The position numbers and the translations under genes were made by a program. Source: Candidatus Atribacteria bacterium 4572_76 (lineage in GTDB: Bacteria; Atribacterota; Phoenicimicrobiia; Phoenicimicrobiales; Phoenicimicrobiaceae). Taken from it: a DNA stretch of 15,046 nt. A model generated the notes under the pieces. The model was not told the origin of the DNA. It saw nothing but the letters and a program-made list of their open reading frames with translations, and ran no database searches. The stretch is from positions 1-15,046 of the forward strand of contig NBMG01000006.1 in assembly GCA_002084865.1 (NCBI GenBank), in the 5' to 3' direction. This document shows, piece by piece, positions 13,799 through 15,046 of this stretch (positions are counted from its first letter, which is position 1; the number at the start of each line of letters is the position of its first letter).

Positions 13799-14145
13799 GT
13801 CGTTAGTGAATAGTGAATAGTATTTAGTAACCAAGTTAAAAACAAAAAACGCAAAACGTAAAACCATAGCTCAAAATTTAAAATTTAAATAAATTGTTTT
13901 ATTTATTGAGTTTCATCTTTCTTATCTTGCATGCTATGTATTGAAAATGAAGAGATAAAGAAACAAAAACAAAACTTGAAATTAAGTGTTAGAGAAAAAG
14001 TTTTGAATTTTGAATTATTGTTTTTCGTTTTTAGTTTTAACTTTTTAGTTTATAATTAGGGCAAGCATCTTGCTAATTTAAAACTATACGCTAAACCCTG
14101 TACACTCTACGTTATACTAAATACTAACGACTATTCACTGTTCAC
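13799..14145. repeat. 347-bp heptad-phased, imperfect inverted-repeat spacer
   Basis: The plus strand opens with GTCGTTA (13799), GTGAATA (13806 and 13813), GTATTTA (13820) and GTAACCA (13827). It continues in 7-nt phase through A-rich units such as AACGCAA (13848), AACGTAA (13855) and two ATTTAAA. The minus strand from the other end opens with GTGAACA (14139-14145), GTGAATA, GTCGTTA, GTATTTA and GTATAAC, in all nine successive heptads that start with GT down to 14083. It then runs in the same phase through TAAAAAC, GAAAAAC, CAAAATT and CAAAACT units. The two arms therefore match word for word in opposite orientation around a centre near 13920-13990. A small hairpin, GCAAG-CAT-CTTGC (14061-14073), lies in the right arm. 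I see no gene in it. Confidence 0.75.
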
Positions 14146-14163
14146 TATTTTTATTGTATTAGC

Positions 14164-14196
14164 AAAAAACCTCTTAATCAAATGATAGAGGTTTTT
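14164..14196 (-). terminator. Rho-independent terminator after tRNA-fMet
   Basis: AAAAACCTCT (14165-14174) is perfectly complementary to 14187-14196 with a 12-nt loop. In minus-strand direction the stem ends in a T-run. It lies 7 nt past the 3' end of tRNA-fMet. Confidence 0.8.
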
Positions 14197-14202
14197 AGAA
14201 GT

Positions 14203-14279
<77 letters not shown>

Positions 14280-14362
14280 CCGTATTCTGATATTTGTAAT
14301 ATATTTATTTTGTACATAATAATTTTAGCATTTTTTTCAAACAAAGCCAAATTTACAAAACA

Positions 14363-14397
14363 GTATCAAGCATCGAGTATATAGTATCGAGTAAAGA
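14363..14397 (+). repeat. Degenerate GTATCNN heptad array
   Basis: Five 7-nt units between tRNA-Leu and tRNA-fMet: GTATCAA (14363), GCATCGA (14370), GTATATA (14377), GTATCGA (14384) and GTAAAGA (14391). The words vary but the spacing is exact, matching the better arrays at 11441 and 14752. Confidence 0.7.
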
Positions 14398-14490
14398 AAG
14401 AAAAAGGAAAGATAGAAAAATTAGATTTCTTCTTTCGCTCTAACTACCTCACTAAAGTTAACACTAACAAACAATAATTACCTTTGTAGG

Positions 14491-14576
14491 TGCCGGAGGC
14501 CGGAATCGAACCGGCACGAACCTTACAGCTCGCAGGATTTTAAGTCCTGTGCGTCTACCTATTCCGCCACTCCGGC
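14491..14576 (-). tRNA. tRNA-Leu (anticodon UAA)
   Basis: Class II tRNA with a long variable arm: acceptor GCCGGAG/CTCCGGC, anticodon stem CAGGA/TCCTG around CTTAAAA, T-arm GCCGG with TTCGATT. The anticodon UAA reads UUA and UUG. After the discriminator A the next bases are CCT, so the CCA end is not encoded here, unlike the other three tRNAs of the window, and must be added by the CCA-adding enzyme. Confidence 0.96.
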
Positions 14577-14588
14577 AGACTGCAATCC

Positions 14589-14617
14589 ATTATATGATAA
14601 ATCTTTTAAATCGTCAA
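14589..14617 (-). promoter_or_regulatory. Strong sigma-70-type promoter of tRNA-Leu
   Basis: On the minus strand TTGACG (14612-14617) and a perfect TATAAT (14589-14594) are 17 nt apart, with the -10 box 12 nt before the tRNA 5' end. This is the best promoter in the window and shows that the organism uses a normal housekeeping sigma consensus. Confidence 0.8.
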
Positions 14618-14673
14618 TAGCATTATATACAATAATTACAAAATACTAATTTAAAAATAATTGTGAGTATTTA

Positions 14674-14779
14674 AGATAACTGAAAGTTATATTTATTTCG
14701 TTGTTCGTATCTCGTATCAGATAACTGAAAGTTATATTTATTTCGTTGTTCGTATCTCGTATCTTGTATCTCGTTAGAG
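14674..14779 (+). repeat. Perfect 45-bp tandem duplication carrying GTATCTC heptads
   Basis: The 45-bp unit at 14674-14718 is repeated exactly at 14719-14763. Each copy ends in CGTATCTCGTATC. After the second copy the heptads continue as GTATCTC (14752), GTATCTT (14759), GTATCTC (14766) and GTTAGAG (14773). This is the spacer upstream of tRNA-Leu; 14618-14673 shows nothing else I recognise. Confidence 0.9.
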
Positions 14780-14842
14780 AAAAGAGTATAAGATATCTAA
14801 GTCTTTATCATTTTTTAATCTTATTAGTTATTTAATTACTGT

Positions 14843-14924
14843 ATACTATTCACAAGATACAATTTTATTCTAACTTCTAGATTCTTTCTTCTTCACGAGA
14901 TACGATTCACGAGATACTAGATAC
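14843..14924 (-). repeat. GTATCTN heptad array, reverse-facing, beside the divIC-like stop
   Basis: Read on the minus strand: GTATCTA (14918-14924), GTATCTC (14911-14917), GTGAATC (14904-14910), GTATCTC (14897-14903) and GTGAAGA (14890-14896). A weaker part follows, with TTC-ending words on the plus strand and GTATCTT/GTGAATA near 14845-14860. The order GTATCTC then GTGAAGA is the same as in the 11441 array. It faces the 14707-14779 array in opposite orientation. The stretch 14780-14842 is featureless AT-rich DNA. Confidence 0.75.
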
Positions 14925-14929
14925 GTTTT

Positions 14930-15046
14930 TTATTTTTCAATGCCTTTAATCAATATTTCATCAGGTTTAGTAAGGCCTAATTCCTCTCGGGCAATTTTTT
15001 CTACAGATTTATCAGATTTTAATGCTTCCACTTCTTCTGATAAACT
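14930..15046 (-). CDS. divIC: Septum formation initiator, DivIC/FtsB family (C-terminal 38 residues only)
   Basis: The frame enters at the window edge and stops at TAA 14930-14932. The 38 visible residues include EKIAREELGLTKPDEILIK, the conserved C-terminal tail of DivIC/FtsB proteins (typically A-R-x-x-L-G-hydrophobic-x-x-P-G-E). These are small single-pass membrane proteins with a coiled coil, and they help recruit septal peptidoglycan synthases. Just upstream, SLSEEVEALKSDKS fits the end of the coiled coil. Here Asp replaces the usual Gly after the proline. The neighbourhood (tilS-hpt-ftsH downstream) is the classic setting for divIC, which strengthens a call made from a short fragment. 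Confidence 0.75.
   Translation of the reverse strand, partial: SLSEEVEALKSDKSVEKIAREELGLTKPDEILIKGIEK

Overview
The window is AT-rich bacterial chromosome. Every gene I can support lies on the minus strand, so it reads right to left from 15046 to 1. The housekeeping order is divIC-like, tRNAs, tilS, hpt, ftsH, then later argS, rapZ, whiA. This is the arrangement seen in Firmicutes and related low-GC lineages. The peptide-binding protein has a signal peptide with no lipobox cysteine, which fits a cell with a periplasm. An uncultured, Firmicutes-related diderm group such as Atribacterota would fit, but this is inference and no marker here fixes the phylum.

Layout in transcription order: (1) 15046-14930, the C-terminal tail of a DivIC/FtsB-type division protein. 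(2) 14929-13714, tRNA-Leu(UAA) with a clear promoter, initiator tRNA-fMet with a terminator, and elongator tRNA-Met(CAU), separated by repeat-filled spacers. (3) 13647-11730, tilS and hpt as a tight pair; hpt has an internal in-frame loss of about 38 residues. (4) 11343-9466, intact ftsH, followed by a small Lys/Glu-rich unknown protein. (5) 8855-4632, a peptide ABC transporter: binding protein dppA, terminator, 0.7 kb repeat spacer, then permeases dppB and dppC. No dppD/dppF-type ATPase genes are present. (6) 4622-1702, tRNA-Arg(CCU) only 9 nt after dppC, then argS and rapZ. (7) 1658-776, whiA, broken by a frameshift plus a short deletion just before its helix-turn-helix. (8) 600-1, the first 200 codons of a UgpC/MalK-type sugar ABC ATPase, cut by the window edge.

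The most unusual content is between the genes. Many spacers are built from short words kept in strict 7-nt register (GTATCNN, GTGAATA, GTCGTTA, GTATTTA), or in 8-nt register (GTTANNNN). Some of these arrays occur in opposite-facing pairs. The spacer 13799-14145 is phased in heptads through both arms and is also a long imperfect inverted repeat. Short GC-rich palindromes are scattered among the arrays. None of this looks coding, and no CRISPR or transposase gene is visible.

Two conserved genes, hpt and whiA, are damaged by internal losses while their neighbours are intact. Either the lineage suffers small deletions or the assembly has local errors; read mapping would decide. The initiator tRNA also carries an A29-U41 pair in place of the usual first of three G-C pairs.
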